Shown here piece after piece: positions 28,349 to 36,988 of a stretch of DNA of 64,000 nucleotides. Numbering within the stretch: the first letter of the stretch is position 1; the number at the start of each line of letters is the position of its first letter. Both the position numbers and the translations under genes were made by a program. Origin of the DNA: Clostridiisalibacter paucivorans DSM 22131 (GTDB taxonomy: Bacteria; Bacillota; Clostridia; Tissierellales; Clostridiisalibacteraceae); contig NZ_JHVL01000001.1 of NCBI RefSeq assembly GCF_000620125.1, positions 1-64,000 of the forward strand, read 5' to 3'. The notes under the pieces were generated by a model. It was not told where the DNA came from. It worked only from the letters and a program-made list of their open reading frames with translations, and ran no database searches.

Positions 28349-29352
28349 TACACCATATGCTTTTTCATTAAGTCTTCCATTATATCTGTTTTATCTAATT
28401 TATGAACAGCCTCTACAAATCTTATTGTACCTGTTTTAGCCCTCATAACTACAGAATGGGTCTTGGCATGATTATTACCATAATAAAGCACTCCTTTAAG
28501 TAAATCTCCATCACTTATTCCTGTTGAAGCAAAGAATACTTCATCTCCTTTGACTAAGTCCTCCAATTTTAAAATTTTCTTCAAGTCCTTTTCATACCAT
28601 CCCAATTCCTTACATCTTTCCATTTCTTCGTCAGACATAGGGTACAGCTGACCTTGCAATTCTCCACCCATACATTTAAGGGCTGCCGCTGCTATTACTC
28701 CCTCTGGCGCTCCTCCTATACCCATAAGCATGTCTACTCCTGTATCTTCAAATCCTGTTGCTATAGCTGCCGCCACATCTCCTTCTCCAAAAAGTTTTAG
28801 CCTTGAACCAACCTTTCTTATTTCCCTAATCATATCATAATGTCTAGGTCTATCCTGTACTATTACAGTAAGGTCTGCTACATCTTTATCCAAGGCCTTG
28901 GCAACTGACTTTATATTTTGTTCTACACTGGCATTTATATCTATCTTCCCCGCTGCCTTTGGTCCAACTGCTATTTTTTTCATATATGTGTCAGGGGCAT
29001 TTAGCAAACAACCCTTTGGTGCCATAGCTATTACAGCCACAGCATTTGGAAGACCCTTTGCAACTAGAGTTGTTCCATCTAAAGGATCAACTGCTATGTC
29101 TACCTCCATACTATCCTCTCCCCCTGCACCTATATGCTCTCCTATATATAGCATGGGAGCCTTATCCTTTTCTCCTTCTCCTATTACTACAGTACCCCTT
29201 ACATTAACCAAATCAAATGCCTTTCTCATACCATCCACCGCTGCTTGGTCAGCACCAATCTTATCTCCTCTACCCATGTATCTAGCTGAAGCCAATGCAG
29301 CTGTTTCTGTAACCCTTATAAGGGATATGGCTAAATTTCTATTCATTAACAT
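28348..29352 (-). CDS. glpX: Fructose-1,6-bisphosphatase class II (GlpX), copy 1
   Basis: 334 residues, tandem paralogue of the next gene, closely similar over the whole length (GRGDKIGADQAAVDGMRK, GTVVIGEGEKDKAPMLYIGE, DIAVDPLDGTTLVAKG, GIGGAPEGVIAAAALKC). All metal and substrate motifs are kept in both copies. Differences concentrate in the C-terminal third. It follows tal in the fba-tal-glpX run, which would interconvert triose, hexose and pentose phosphates. ATG at 29352 has AGGAGG 8 bases upstream. Confidence 0.94.
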   Translation of the reverse strand: MLMNRNLAISLIRVTETAALASARYMGRGDKIGADQAAVDGMRKAFDLVNVRGTVVIGEGEKDKAPMLYIGEHIGAGGEDSMEVDIAVDPLDGTTLVAKGLPNAVAVIAMAPKGCLLNAPDTYMKKIAVGPKAAGKIDINASVEQNIKSVAKALDKDVADLTVIVQDRPRHYDMIREIRKVGSRLKLFGEGDVAAAIATGFEDTGVDMLMGIGGAPEGVIAAAALKCMGGELQGQLYPMSDEEMERCKELGWYEKDLKKILKLEDLVKGDEVFFASTGISDGDLLKGVLYYGNNHAKTHSVVMRAKTGTIRFVEAVHKLDKTDIMEDLMKKHMV

Positions 29353-29424
29353 ATTTTTTACCTCCTGTTTTTAAATGACAATAGGGATAAACAAAGGAAG
29401 ATCCCCCTCTGCTTATCCCTTATC

Positions 29425-30069
29425 TTATCTACTAACTGACTCCCAATCCTTTAAAAATCTTTCTATGCCCTTGTCTGTCATAGGGTGTAATGCCATCTTT
29501 TCCAATACATCAAAGGGAATAGTAGCTATATCAGCCCCCATTTTGGCTGACTCCATTACATGTATAGGATGTCTTATACTGGCAGCTATTATCTCTGTAT
29601 CAATTTCATGCATATAAAATATATCCACTATATCTCTTATTACATCCATGCCTTTATTTCCTATATCGTCCATTCTACCTATAAAAGGACTCACATAATT
29701 GGCTCCAGCCCTTGCAGCTAATAATGCTTGATTCGCAGAAAAAACTAGAGTTACATTGGTTTTTATTCCCCTTTGGCTAAGGATTTTTACTGCCTTTAAT
29801 CCTTCTTTAGTCATGGGAATTTTTATTATAACATTTTTATGGATTTTAGATAACTTTTCAGCTTCATTCACCATACCCTCTGCATCAAGACTGATTACCT
29901 CTGCACTTATAGGACCATCAACTATATCTACTATTTCTTTAATTACTTCTTTAAAATCCCTGCCCTCCTTAGCTATAAGGGAAGGATTTGTTGTCACTCC
30001 ACAGATAACTCCCCAATCGTTGGCTTCTCTAATCTCGTCAACATTGGCAGTATCTATAAATAATTTCAC
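29425..30069 (-). CDS. tal: Transaldolase-like protein (TalC/MipB family)
   Basis: 214 residues, the short transaldolase / fructose-6-phosphate aldolase type. [36 protein letters not shown] opens at residue 1, the Schiff-base Lys is in [15 protein letters not shown] near residue 86, and [14 protein letters not shown] follows. It starts at a GTG after GGGGGTGATATAG, 24 bases downstream of fba. Transaldolase activity is more likely than F6P aldolase given the company of fba and glpX. Confidence 0.94.
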   Translation of the reverse strand: MKLFIDTANVDEIREANDWGVICGVTTNPSLIAKEGRDFKEVIKEIVDIVDGPISAEVISLDAEGMVNEAEKLSKIHKNVIIKIPMTKEGLKAVKILSQRGIKTNVTLVFSANQALLAARAGANYVSPFIGRMDDIGNKGMDVIRDIVDIFYMHEIDTEIIAASIRHPIHVMESAKMGADIATIPFDVLEKMALHPMTDKGIERFLKDWESVSR

Positions 30070-30093
30070 CTATATCACCCCCTATTAGGTGCT

Positions 30094-30951
30094 TTACTTC
30101 CATGCATTTCCTGCTGAATTAAACATAACCATCTTCTCTGCTATTACTTTCCTCATCTCATCTCTGGCAGGACCTACAATCTTTCTTGGATCATATACAT
30201 CTGGATTTTCTGATACAAATTTTCTAACGGCTCTATTAAATGCTTGCCTTATATTAGTATCTATATTGATTTTATTAATACCTAAACTTACTGCCTTTTT
30301 GATGCTCTGTTCTGGAACTCCTGAAGAACCATGAAGCACTAGAGGCATATCTAGTCTTTCTTTTATTACTTTTATTCTATCAAAATCTAATTTCGGTTCT
30401 CCCTTATATGGACCATGGGCAGTTCCCACCGCTATAGCTAGAGAGTCTAATCCTGTTTCCTTTACAAACCTCTCAGCTTCATCAGGGTCTGTAAACGTAG
30501 CCTCCCTTTCGTCTACTGTTATATCATCTTCTGTTCCACCTATCTTACCTAGTTCCGCTTCCACAGACACCCCTACTGCATGGGCAATATCTACTATATC
30601 TTTAGTTATTTTTATGTTTTCATCCAAAGGATGCTTAGATGCATCTATCATTACTGATGTAAATCCATGTCTTAAGCAAAGCATAATCTGTTTGAAATCT
30701 GTACCATGATCCAAATGTATTGCAACTGGAACAGATGAATTCCTTGCAGCTATTTTAGACATCTCTGCTATGTACTCTACCCCTGCATACTTTAGTCCGC
30801 CTTGGCTGGCCTGAAGTATTACTGGAGACTTTGTTTCCTCTGCTGCCTCAATTATTGCCTGAACAATCTCCATATTGTTTACATTAAAAGCTCCTACAGC
30901 ATAACCATGCTCATGGGCATGGTCCAATATTTGTTTACCTGAAACTAACAT
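30094..30951 (-). CDS. fba: Fructose-1,6-bisphosphate aldolase, class II
   Basis: 285 residues. It cleaves fructose-1,6-bisphosphate to DHAP and glyceraldehyde-3-phosphate. Zinc ligands are visible: HLDHGTD near residue 80, AELGKIGGTEDD near 134, GTAHGPYKGEPKLDF and VLHGSSGVPEQSIKKAV. The end KKAVSLGINKINIDTNIR is typical. ATG follows AGGGAGG. It leads the fba-tal-glpX run. Confidence 0.96.
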   Translation of the reverse strand: MLVSGKQILDHAHEHGYAVGAFNVNNMEIVQAIIEAAEETKSPVILQASQGGLKYAGVEYIAEMSKIAARNSSVPVAIHLDHGTDFKQIMLCLRHGFTSVMIDASKHPLDENIKITKDIVDIAHAVGVSVEAELGKIGGTEDDITVDEREATFTDPDEAERFVKETGLDSLAIAVGTAHGPYKGEPKLDFDRIKVIKERLDMPLVLHGSSGVPEQSIKKAVSLGINKINIDTNIRQAFNRAVRKFVSENPDVYDPRKIVGPARDEMRKVIAEKMVMFNSAGNAWK

Positions 30952-31020
30952 TATAAAAAACCTCCCTCATTATATAATCATAATTTATAATAAATTAAGA
31001 CTTTCCAGTAGGAAATTATA

Positions 31021-31665
31021 TTATTTATTTTTATCCTTTATAGCATCTATACATTCAAATCTGTGCTTATGCATAATAATCTTATTTATTTTAGAAATCC
31101 TATTGAAATCTTCTTTGTTCTCAGCATAAATTAACTGTATACTACCACAATTAACACATTTTAGCTCTATTCTATCTTCAAATAAATCTATCTTTATCCT
31201 TCCCTCTCCACAATCACATAATATATTGCCTGTATTCTGTAATTCTCTTATTTTATTCACGCACTCCATCATTATATCAAAATTACTAAAATAATCATAG
31301 AATTTAAGTTCATTTAATACTTTAGAGGATTCTTCTTTATAGTTTTTAATTATCTCATTTGTTGATATATTATCTCCAATAAAACATAGTTTTGGACCTT
31401 CAACACATCTTATAAATATGTTTCCCTCTAATAATTGTTTTAATGTATATTTGTATGTATGTATCCTTTCACATATATAACAAGGTATTTTAAACCAAAA
31501 ATAATTGTGCTCGTCTTTTTTTATAGTAATATGAGACTGACCACAATGACATTTAAAATAAATATTTTCATTAGTTCGAAATTGGAACAAAGAAAACCCT
31601 TGAACCGTTAGCTCCCCACAATTGCTACACCGTATAGCCAATGATATATTAGTATCCAAAACCAA
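31021..31665 (-). CDS. Hypothetical protein with repeated CxxC zinc-ribbon motifs
   Basis: About 214 residues, function not recognised. Cysteine pairs of zinc-ribbon type recur: CSNCGE near the N terminus, CHCGQ, CYIC, CDCGEG and CVNCGS, suggesting at least two structural zinc sites and a duplicated ribbon arrangement. No membrane segment or signal peptide. The GTG at 31674 lies inside the ribosome site GGGAGGTG; the TTG at 31665 is correctly spaced and is used. It precedes fba in the same direction by about 70 bases and may be cotranscribed. Confidence 0.8.
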   Translation of the reverse strand: MVLDTNISLAIRCSNCGELTVQGFSLFQFRTNENIYFKCHCGQSHITIKKDEHNYFWFKIPCYICERIHTYKYTLKQLLEGNIFIRCVEGPKLCFIGDNISTNEIIKNYKEESSKVLNELKFYDYFSNFDIMMECVNKIRELQNTGNILCDCGEGRIKIDLFEDRIELKCVNCGSIQLIYAENKEDFNRISKINKIIMHKHRFECIDAIKDKNK

Positions 31666-31748
31666 CAGATACACCTCCCACTATATATACTATTTCTATA
31701 TAGATTTTAAAATTCCTGCATCTGAGATTTTTTTTGAATACTAACTAA

Positions 31749-31774
31749 AGAGCAGAGGAATTTCCCTCTGCTCT
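31749..31774 (-). terminator. Terminator after kce
   Basis: AGAGCAGAGGAA pairs with TTCCCTCTGCTCT (one bulge). It lies directly after the kce stop codon; the following T-run is short (CTTTAGTT). Confidence 0.7.
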
Positions 31775-31778
31775 CTTT

Positions 31779-32594
31779 CTATTTCTTTATGCTTAAAATT
31801 TTTCTTGTTTCATCTGGAGTAGCAATCTCTCTTCCCAATTCATTTGCTATCCTTACTACCTTTTCTACTAATTCTGCATTAGAATTAGCCATCTTGCCCT
31901 TTTCTATATATACATTATCTTCAAATCCAACTCTTACATTTCCACCCATAGCTATAGCTATAGCAGCCATTGGGAATTCATGTCTTCCTATTCCTGCAAC
32001 TGTCCAAGTTGCATCCTCTGGAATGCTGTCTACCATATAACTTAAGTCCCTAGCTGTAGCACTCATTGCAACGCCAAGTACAAAGTTAAAATGTAATGGG
32101 CCTTCTATAAAACCTTGTTTATGATATTTGATTGCTGCATCTACCATACCCTTGTCAAATACCTCTATCTCTGGTTTTATATTTCTTTCCTTCATTATTG
32201 TAGCAAAATTCTTTATAGTGGTTTCTGTATTTACAAATATCTCATCTCCACCAAAGTTTAATGTACCACAATCAAGGGTTGCCATCTCTGGCATAAGTTC
32301 AGTTGGTTGAAGTCTTTCTTCATCGCTCATACCCACTGCTCCACCAGTTGATGGTTGCACTATAACATCTGGGCATCTTCTCTTTATTTCATCCATACAA
32401 GCTTTGAATCTTTCCTTACTTTGAGTAGGTGTTCCGTCATCTTCTCTTACATGAAGATGTATAATACTGGCCCCTGCCTTATATGCTGCTTCTGCTTCTT
32501 TTCCTATTTCTTCTACAGTATAAGGTACAGCAGGATTATTTTCCTTAGTCACTTCTGCACCACATATAGCAGCAGTAATTATTAATTTCTCCAT
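31779..32594 (-). CDS. kce: 3-keto-5-aminohexanoate cleavage enzyme
   Basis: 271 residues, BKACE family. In lysine fermentation it reacts 3-keto-5-aminohexanoate with acetyl-CoA to give 3-aminobutyryl-CoA and acetoacetate. Zinc ligands are the histidines of ASIIHLHVRE near residue 47 and the Glu of VRVGFEDN near 229. VQPSTGGAVGMSDEERL and LDCGTLNFGG are family motifs. The specific call over other BKACE members rests on the adjacent kal gene. ATG follows AAAGGGG. Confidence 0.92.
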   Translation of the reverse strand: MEKLIITAAICGAEVTKENNPAVPYTVEEIGKEAEAAYKAGASIIHLHVREDDGTPTQSKERFKACMDEIKRRCPDVIVQPSTGGAVGMSDEERLQPTELMPEMATLDCGTLNFGGDEIFVNTETTIKNFATIMKERNIKPEIEVFDKGMVDAAIKYHKQGFIEGPLHFNFVLGVAMSATARDLSYMVDSIPEDATWTVAGIGRHEFPMAAIAIAMGGNVRVGFEDNVYIEKGKMANSNAELVEKVVRIANELGREIATPDETRKILSIKK

Positions 32595-32624
32595 CTCTTA
32601 TTCCCCTTTCATTTCTTAAAACAA

Positions 32625-33008
32625 TTATTTCCTTTGCTTGTCCTTTGGCACAACACAAGTACCTTCAGCTTTGCATACTACTATAGGCTCTTCCAATAAG
32701 TCACAAGCAGAATCATTTATATCTGGTCTTGGAATTATCACCTTTCTTGCCTCAAATACCATTTTTCTGGAACTATTTCCCTCTTTAACGATTTCCCCTA
32801 CAGCTTCAATATAGTCCCCTGCATATACAGGTGCAGTAAACTCTACCTTATCATACCCTGCAAATAGACCTTCATCTCCGTCATTTCTGATAAGTAATTC
32901 TGTAGCTACATCTCCAAATAATTGAAGCATCTTAGCTCCATCCACTAGGTTGCCACCGTAGTGTGCATCATGCATACTCATCCTTAATCTAATCATTGCT
33001 TTTTCCAT
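32625..33008 (-). CDS. kal: 3-aminobutyryl-CoA ammonia lyase
   Basis: 127 residues, hot-dog fold type. It removes ammonia from L-3-aminobutyryl-CoA to crotonyl-CoA, the step after Kce in lysine fermentation to acetate and butyrate. The segment [22 protein letters not shown] and [20 protein letters not shown] fit this family. It precedes kce by 30 bases on the same transcript. The aminomutase and dehydrogenase genes of the pathway (kamA, kamDE, kdd) are not in this window. Confidence 0.9.
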   Translation of the reverse strand: MEKAMIRLRMSMHDAHYGGNLVDGAKMLQLFGDVATELLIRNDGDEGLFAGYDKVEFTAPVYAGDYIEAVGEIVKEGNSSRKMVFEARKVIIPRPDINDSACDLLEEPIVVCKAEGTCVVPKDKQRK

Positions 33009-33087
33009 AAAAAGTACCTCCTCTTTTGGGTTTTATAGTATGTTGTCCCCAGTTGTTATATGTATACCAATCTGGAGTTTCATTTAT

Positions 33088-33115
33088 ATAATACCACATT
33101 TTTTAATTATATCAA
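33088..33115 (-). promoter_or_regulatory. Promoter for kal-kce
   Basis: Minus-strand TTGATA, 16-base spacer, TATTAT; the leader to the kal ATG is about 75 bases. Confidence 0.6.
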
Positions 33116-33137
33116 GTATTATTAATTAGACAAAACA

Positions 33138-33169
33138 AAAAGGAATACAGTTTATGCTGTATTCCTTTT
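33138..33169 (-). terminator. Terminator after the RND-A / TetR operon
   Basis: AAAGGAATACAG pairs with CTGTATTCCTTT around a 6-base loop. Both flanks are A/T runs (TTTTTGTTTTG on the minus strand), so it may act in both directions. Confidence 0.82.
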
Positions 33170-33184
33170 GTAGAAAATATACAG

Positions 33185-33283
33185 TAAGTTAATAGTTAAC
33201 AGCTAGCAGTTATTAGTCTAATGATGAAATCCTATGGATTTCTACCATCCACTACCGATTACCAACTACTAACTACCAACTAC
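33185..33283. repeat. Heptad hairpin element E6
   Basis: Left arm GTTAATAGTTAACAG, full core CTAATGATGAAATCC, TAT, GGATTTCTACCATC, right arm of CTAACTA units. It supplies the last residues (VGS) and the TAG stop (33269-33271) of the TetR gene. Confidence 0.8.
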
Positions 33284-33868
33284 ATCCCTATCTACCATTC
33301 CTTCAAGCATCATATCTATAGGTAGAGCAGGGTCTATATTACTATATTTTTCTTTATCAAAGTTAAGCCTTTTTCCATAATAGACCCTTATAGTTCCAGA
33401 AAGGGCCAATGTAGCCAATTCTGCATTTAAATCCTTTCTTAGTTCTCCACTATCTATAGACTGTTGTATTACTTCCTGTAACACTTTTATCAACTCAGTC
33501 TTTTTTTTCATCATCCATACCTTAACGTCATCAGACAAAACACTGACACTATTCATTACATTTTCTGCTAAGTCCATATATTCACTTAAAAACCTTCCAT
33601 TAAATGCAGAAAAAGCTATCAATTTATCCCTTATAGGGCCTTCCATATCTAATACTTTCTCTTCTTCTTCTTTATACTTTATTAAAGTATATTTTAGCAT
33701 CTCATGGAATAGGTGTTTTTTTCCTTTGAAGTACTCATAGAGAGTGCCTTTCCCTATACCAGCTTCTTTGGCTATCCCTTCCATTTTTGCTGTATGGTAT
33801 CCCTTTGTGGAAAATATCCTTAGACTAGCTTCTAATATCTCTATTCTTCTATCCTTTTTAGCAACTAT
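33269..33868 (-). CDS. TetR/AcrR-family repressor of pump A
   Basis: About 199 residues with the start proposed here. The N-terminal helix-turn-helix reads RRIEILEASLRIFSTKGYHT followed by AKMEGIAKEAGIGKGTLYEYFKGKKHLF. The first ATG (33784) lies inside this domain and would delete helix 1. The frame stays open back to the TAA stop of the pump gene, and the first codon after that stop is ATA, 8 bases after a perfect AGGAGG located in the pump gene end. Initiation at ATA (or the next codon GTT) by coupled re-initiation is proposed. Candidate operators GACTGGTCRGTC lie at the adaptor promoter and upstream of the 382-residue TolC-like gene. The C terminus is shaped by element E6. Confidence 0.87.
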   Translation of the reverse strand: MVAKKDRRIEILEASLRIFSTKGYHTAKMEGIAKEAGIGKGTLYEYFKGKKHLFHEMLKYTLIKYKEEEEKVLDMEGPIRDKLIAFSAFNGRFLSEYMDLAENVMNSVSVLSDDVKVWMMKKKTELIKVLQEVIQQSIDSGELRKDLNAELATLALSGTIRVYYGKRLNFDKEKYSNIDPALPIDMMLEGMVDRDVVGS

Positions 33869-36800
33869 TTATAACACCTCCTGTTGCTTTCTACCAGATA
33901 TCTTCCTTTTTACAAAATTAGTTATATCATCAAATATTGTATATACCACTGGTATAAATACCAATGTGAGTAATGTAGAAAGCAATAGTCCACTAATAAC
34001 CACTGTTGCCATAGGCGCTTGGGCCTCTGCCCCTTCTCCTATACCTAATGCCAATGGAATCAATCCCAATACTGTGGTAGATGTAGTCATCATTATAGGT
34101 CTAAGCCTTATAGGTCCTGCATTTACTATGGCCTCTGTCCTAGTTTCACCATTTCTTCTTCTAGTATTTATATAGTCAATAAGCACTATGGCATTATTTA
34201 CTACTATACCTGCAAGCATAATAACTCCAATAAATGCAGGTACACTTAACGACCTTCTAGTTATAAATAGTCCCAATGCTCCTCCTGCCAATGCAAGGGG
34301 CACTGAAAGCATTATTGTAAATGGATGTAGTAACGACTCAAACTGAGATGCCAATATCATATATACCAATATAACTGCAAGAATCAATGCCATGGATAAA
34401 TCTTGAAATGCTTCTACCATTTCCTTATTTTCTCCACCAAATTCATAGGTATATCCCTTAGGCATATTATATTTATCCATCTTAGCTGCTATATCTTCAG
34501 ATATACTCTTTAAATCTCTCCCCATTATTTGACTGCTTATGGTTACAACCCTTGACTGGGCATCCCTTTGTATGGAAATAGGTCCCTTTTCCACATCTAT
34601 ATATGCCACTTGACTAAGGGGTACATTTATGCCCGATGGGGATTGTATATATATCTGTTGAAGATTTTTAATGCTCTCTTTATATATTTCATCTCCCTTA
34701 ACCATCACATCTATTTCATCACCATTGTATTTATATCTGGTGGCCAATTTACCATCTATTGTGCCTTTTACAGCAGAAGCTACTTGAGCTGCTGTAATTC
34801 CGTATTGAGAAGCATTTTTTCTATTTATTTTTATCTGTACCTCTGGAATACCGTCTTCAAGGCTACTCTCTACTTCCCTAGTACCAGGTACAGATTCAAC
34901 TATTCCCTTGAATTCATTACCTATTTTCTTTAATTCCTCTATGTCATCACCTTTTACTGATATGCTAATTGGAGAACCAGAACCTCCTCCCATACCCATA
35001 CTTGAGGCAACAGATACTCCCTTTTCCGCTCCAGGGATATCTTTTATCATAGTCCTTACTTCGTCTGCTATTTCCTTTATTGAACGCTCCCTTTCAGTTA
35101 ATCCTACAGTCATTACATCTATTGAACCCTTATTAGTACCATTATTACCAAAGGACATATTATTTGACCCTATACTGGAAAATACCTTTTCTATCTCTGG
35201 TATATCCTCTAACATACCTTCTATCTCGGTAATTATCTCATTGGTCTCTTCAATCTCTGCACCATCGGGTAATTCAACACTTATAGTCAACTGACCCTCA
35301 TCTGTACTTGGAAAGAACTCTGCCCCAACACTGGTTATAGACACCATACTTATAATAAATACTAGCACACCAGCGAAAATTGTTGTCTTTCTATGGGATA
35401 AACTCTTTGTAAGTAATCCCTTATACATGGCCTCAATTTTGAAGAATATTCTATCAAATAGATCATACAAAAATGAGAACAATCTAAATCTAGAATGATG
35501 TGTCTTTCCTTGCTCTTTATCTACTTTGAGTAGTTTTGAAGAAAGCATAGGTATCAATGTCAATGACACACCCAATGAAGCCAATAAAGACATCGTTACT
35601 GTCAATGCCAGCTCTTTAAATATAGTAGAGGTTATTCCCTCAACAAATACTATAGGTAAAAACACTGCTATAGTAGTAAGGGTAGATGCTGTAACTGCCA
35701 TGCCTACTTCACTTGCACCCTTTATCGCTGCATCTTTTCTAGAATATCCCTCTTGTCTGAATCTATATATATTCTCTAACACAACTATGGCATTATCTAC
35801 AAGCATACCTGTACCCAATGCCAACCCTCCAAGGGTCATAAGATTCAGCGTTATATCATTAAAATATATCAATATAAATGTGGCTATTATAGAAATAGGA
35901 ATTGCAGTTCCTATTATAAATGTAGTCCTTATATTTCTTAAGAACAAATATAGGATAAATATAGCCAGTAATGCACCTATCAATGCATTCTTAACCACAT
36001 TATTTATAGAATCCTGGATGTAGTCTGATTGGTCAAACATAGTCCTTATATTTATGCCCTCATATTCTGAAGCCAATTTTTCTATCTCAGAGTTCACAGT
36101 ATTTGCCACAGAAACAGTATTAGTTCCCGATTGCTTCCTTATTGATATGGTTATACTATTTTCTCCATTTGTTCTAGATATACTGCTTATATCCTTAGGA
36201 GCCAATGTTACAGTTCCCAAATCTCTCAGATAAACTGTTCCTCCTTGGGGTAATGCAATGGGAAGTTCTTCTATCTCTTCTATATCTTCAAACTCTCCCA
36301 TAGTCCTAATGGTCAGTTCTTTATTTCCCTTCTTTACTGCACCACCAGGCTGATTTAAGTTTTCCCCACCGATTATTTGAGATAAATAATTTATGGATAA
36401 TCCATATCCTTGGAGTTTTTGTCTATTTACCTTTATCTCTACCTGATTTTCATATCCTCCCATTATATCAACAGAGGCAACCCCCTCAAGTCTCTCTATC
36501 TTAGACTTCATCTCATCTTCAGCAAGACTTTGAATATATGCCAAATCCTTATCTCCTGAAAGAGATACTACCATTATAGGCATAGCATTGGGGTCTATCT
36601 TCATTACCATAGGGGAAGATGCATCATCAGGTAAAAATCCCTTTATCATATCTATCTTCTCTCGCATTTCCAACGATGCAAAGTCCATATCGGTACCATA
36701 GTTAAATTCTGCTATAACTAATGAATTTCCCTCAGAAGAACTTGAACTTACATTTTTTATATCTCCTACAGTAGCTATAGACTCTTCAACAGGCTTAGTT

Positions 36801-36988
36801 ATGAGCTTTTCTATCTCTTGAGGTCCAACCCCTGCATATGATGTGGATACAATAGCTACAGGCACCTCTATCTTAGGTAGTAAGTCTATGGGCAATCTAC
36901 TCAAAGACACTACTCCTAAAAGTACGATTATAAAAATAACCATCAATATAGTAACAGGTCTCCTTACTGATAAACTAGAAATATTCAT
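33869..36988 (-). CDS. RND efflux transporter permease (HAE1/AcrB type), pump A
   Basis: 1039 residues, full RND length with 12 helices in two repeats and two large extracytoplasmic loops. MNISSLSVRRPVTILMVIFI opens helix 1. The proton-relay Asp of helix 4 is present in GMLVDNAIVVLENIYR near residue 400; helix 10 carries GIVVNNAIVLIDYIN. Its ATG overlaps the adaptor stop by one base (TAATG). In diderms such pumps export drugs, detergents, metals or lipids through a TolC channel. In S-layered Firmicutes related proteins (SwrC/YerP) export amphipathic peptides and fatty acids. The substrate here is unknown. Confidence 0.94.
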   Translation of the reverse strand: MNISSLSVRRPVTILMVIFIIVLLGVVSLSRLPIDLLPKIEVPVAIVSTSYAGVGPQEIEKLITKPVEESIATVGDIKNVSSSSSEGNSLVIAEFNYGTDMDFASLEMREKIDMIKGFLPDDASSPMVMKIDPNAMPIMVVSLSGDKDLAYIQSLAEDEMKSKIERLEGVASVDIMGGYENQVEIKVNRQKLQGYGLSINYLSQIIGGENLNQPGGAVKKGNKELTIRTMGEFEDIEEIEELPIALPQGGTVYLRDLGTVTLAPKDISSISRTNGENSITISIRKQSGTNTVSVANTVNSEIEKLASEYEGINIRTMFDQSDYIQDSINNVVKNALIGALLAIFILYLFLRNIRTTFIIGTAIPISIIATFILIYFNDITLNLMTLGGLALGTGMLVDNAIVVLENIYRFRQEGYSRKDAAIKGASEVGMAVTASTLTTIAVFLPIVFVEGITSTIFKELALTVTMSLLASLGVSLTLIPMLSSKLLKVDKEQGKTHHSRFRLFSFLYDLFDRIFFKIEAMYKGLLTKSLSHRKTTIFAGVLVFIISMVSITSVGAEFFPSTDEGQLTISVELPDGAEIEETNEIITEIEGMLEDIPEIEKVFSSIGSNNMSFGNNGTNKGSIDVMTVGLTERERSIKEIADEVRTMIKDIPGAEKGVSVASSMGMGGGSGSPISISVKGDDIEELKKIGNEFKGIVESVPGTREVESSLEDGIPEVQIKINRKNASQYGITAAQVASAVKGTIDGKLATRYKYNGDEIDVMVKGDEIYKESIKNLQQIYIQSPSGINVPLSQVAYIDVEKGPISIQRDAQSRVVTISSQIMGRDLKSISEDIAAKMDKYNMPKGYTYEFGGENKEMVEAFQDLSMALILAVILVYMILASQFESLLHPFTIMLSVPLALAGGALGLFITRRSLSVPAFIGVIMLAGIVVNNAIVLIDYINTRRRNGETRTEAIVNAGPIRLRPIMMTTSTTVLGLIPLALGIGEGAEAQAPMATVVISGLLLSTLLTLVFIPVVYTIFDDITNFVKRKISGRKQQEVL

